A DNA stretch of 64,000 nucleotides from Doris montereyensis (Eukaryota; Mollusca; Gastropoda; Nudibranchia; Dorididae), in contig JAXRKP010000131.1 in NCBI GenBank assembly GCA_037039925.1, positions 217,501-281,500 on the forward strand, read 5' to 3'. The translations under genes were made by a program, and so were the position numbers. Below the pieces are notes generated by a model. It had not been told where the DNA came from, searched no databases, and was given only the letters and a program-made list of their open reading frames with translations. Every line of letters begins with the position of its first letter. The first letter of the stretch is position 1. Below are positions 62,758-64,000 of the stretch, piece by piece.

Positions 62758-64000
62758 CGAGATTGTCAGTAGCTATTGAAAACGAAAAAGGGATAAGAAA
62801 ATGATTGTAACTCTGCATGTTGAACTCACTTAGAAAGGATGGAAAAGTGGAAATGAAAGTTGTCTGAAATTGAAATATTTGTGTGTGTAAATTGTAATAA
62901 TAAAAAGTGTTCAAAATTTGATAGAAAAACAGTAGGGAATACTCAGACTAGAGAATATAATGATGATGAGGTTTCTTGCTTACAGTCCTTTAAAGTCCAA
63001 AGATTTTTTTGTACTTTTCACTCTCTTCTTTTTTATCATTTCTTTACTTTTTAACAAATAATTTTATTGGTTTCAAATGGATTTTTAATATGTTGCCTGA
63101 AAACTAAACAAGGATTCAGTTGTTTATAATATATCCACTTTATTACATGAAAGTATACTTTCACACTAAAATAAATTGTTTTTATACTCATTAGCATGTT
63201 GTCTTCCCTTGTTGTCTTCCGTTGAATCTGAAAGTTTGTCAGTGCGCATAGAGGTCAAAGTAGGTAGATTGCAGATGTCAATTAAAACTTGAAATTTTTC
63301 TTTTCTTTTTCTGTTTGTCATTTCATTTACTAGATCTAGTTGGACGGATGAATTTGGTTCCCTTAATGAATTTTTTTTTTTTTTTTTTGGTGAAATGTTG
63401 GAATTGCAAAAAATGCTTTTTAATCATATTTTTAAAAATGTTTCAATATGAAGCACAACATTTTTACCAGTGAACGTTTGAAATGATTTGTTCCGGTGCT
63501 AAGGAATTTATTTAGTCATTTGTTTGAGTGATTGAATTCTACAAAAAAATGTTTACAATGTTGAATCCTTACTTAACTTAACTGTTCCACTTATTGTATG
63601 CTGTATGCTTTCATTTCACCTGGTTTAAATACAAATATTGGTGTTGACTGGATTTTCCCTTCATTTTATTTAATTTATTTCTGATCTTTTTGTTTGCTTG
63701 ATATTTGAATTCGACTTTTTTTTTTAAACTGTTTGTCATGTACCATGTGTCCTTTTGATATTGTTACTGCATTGTCTTGGTGTTTTTGGGGTTGTTTTTT
63801 ATATTCTTATTCTGTTTCCTTTTCTTCCTTAAAGTGCTTTCAAACCTGGGGGATTATGACAACATGCCTTTTCTTGAAATCAAATTTTTTTCCGCCAGTC
63901 AGACTTTTCAATTTCAAATTGCAGAGAAAATGAAGCAAAAACAAAATTAAAAGGACATGAAATCGTTAGGAAAAAAATAGTTAGTATTATTTTCACAAAG

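Larger units (their letters stand above)
57116..64000. other. AT-rich downstream region, no gene recognised
   Basis: Short open frames only, none with a domain. It contains the AAT-type repeat at 58340-58612, the 52-bp triplicate at 60861, a G run at about 62034-62047, the last dispersed-element copy at 62662 and T runs near 63370. It may include further 3' UTR. Confidence 0.5.

Overview
The window is animal genomic DNA, most likely from a mollusc and probably a gastropod. Intron-split exons obey the GT-AG rule. The rest is AT-rich non-coding DNA crowded with dinucleotide and trinucleotide microsatellites, minisatellites, tRNA-derived SINE-like elements, LINE remnants and MITE-like elements. 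The phylum is an inference from the repeat style and from the exon sequences; no name can be read from the DNA itself.

Only one gene can be named with confidence: a protein kinase D (PRKD) orthologue on the + strand. Its recognisable exons run from 33344 to the stop codon at 56162-56164. Two exons (33344-33502, 35060-35212) encode the first C1 (diacylglycerol-binding zinc finger) domain. An acidic linker exon lies at 42016-42151. The PH domain is spread over 44600-44708, 46090-46167 and 47433-47694. A short linker exon lies at 48627-48667. The kinase domain and C-terminus occupy nine exons from 49469 to 56164. The N-terminal exon(s) and the second C1 domain were not found. The sequence as given cannot be translated without interruption: three kinase exons each lack one base inside a G or C run, and both C1 exons carry several indels. 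The tight conservation around these lesions points to uncorrected assembly indels more than to a dead gene, but this is not proven from the window.

Layout. 1-33 kb: no recognisable gene; microsatellites, including (CT)n tracts up to about 375 bp, SINE-like copies on both strands, a LINE ORF2 remnant at 11.3-11.6 kb, a 36-bp minisatellite (28.4-29.3 kb) and a 26-bp minisatellite (31.7-32.2 kb). A CRE palindrome and an X-box-like site at 5.15-5.44 kb form a weak promoter candidate. 33-56 kb: the PRKD gene, with introns carrying two TTAA-flanked piggyBac-like MITEs, tandem arrays (56 bp, 63 bp), SINEs and a LINE remnant. 56-64 kb: 3' UTR and AT-rich intergenic DNA with a possible polyadenylation signal at 57098.

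The most unusual patterns are: a short dispersed element present in about 19 copies, all on the + strand; a pair of neighbouring copies at 30.2 and 30.6 kb in which one copy keeps the unique words in order but has CT repeat in place of the sequence between them; and a 36-bp minisatellite that repeats a consensus 5' splice site (GTAAGT) more than 20 times.
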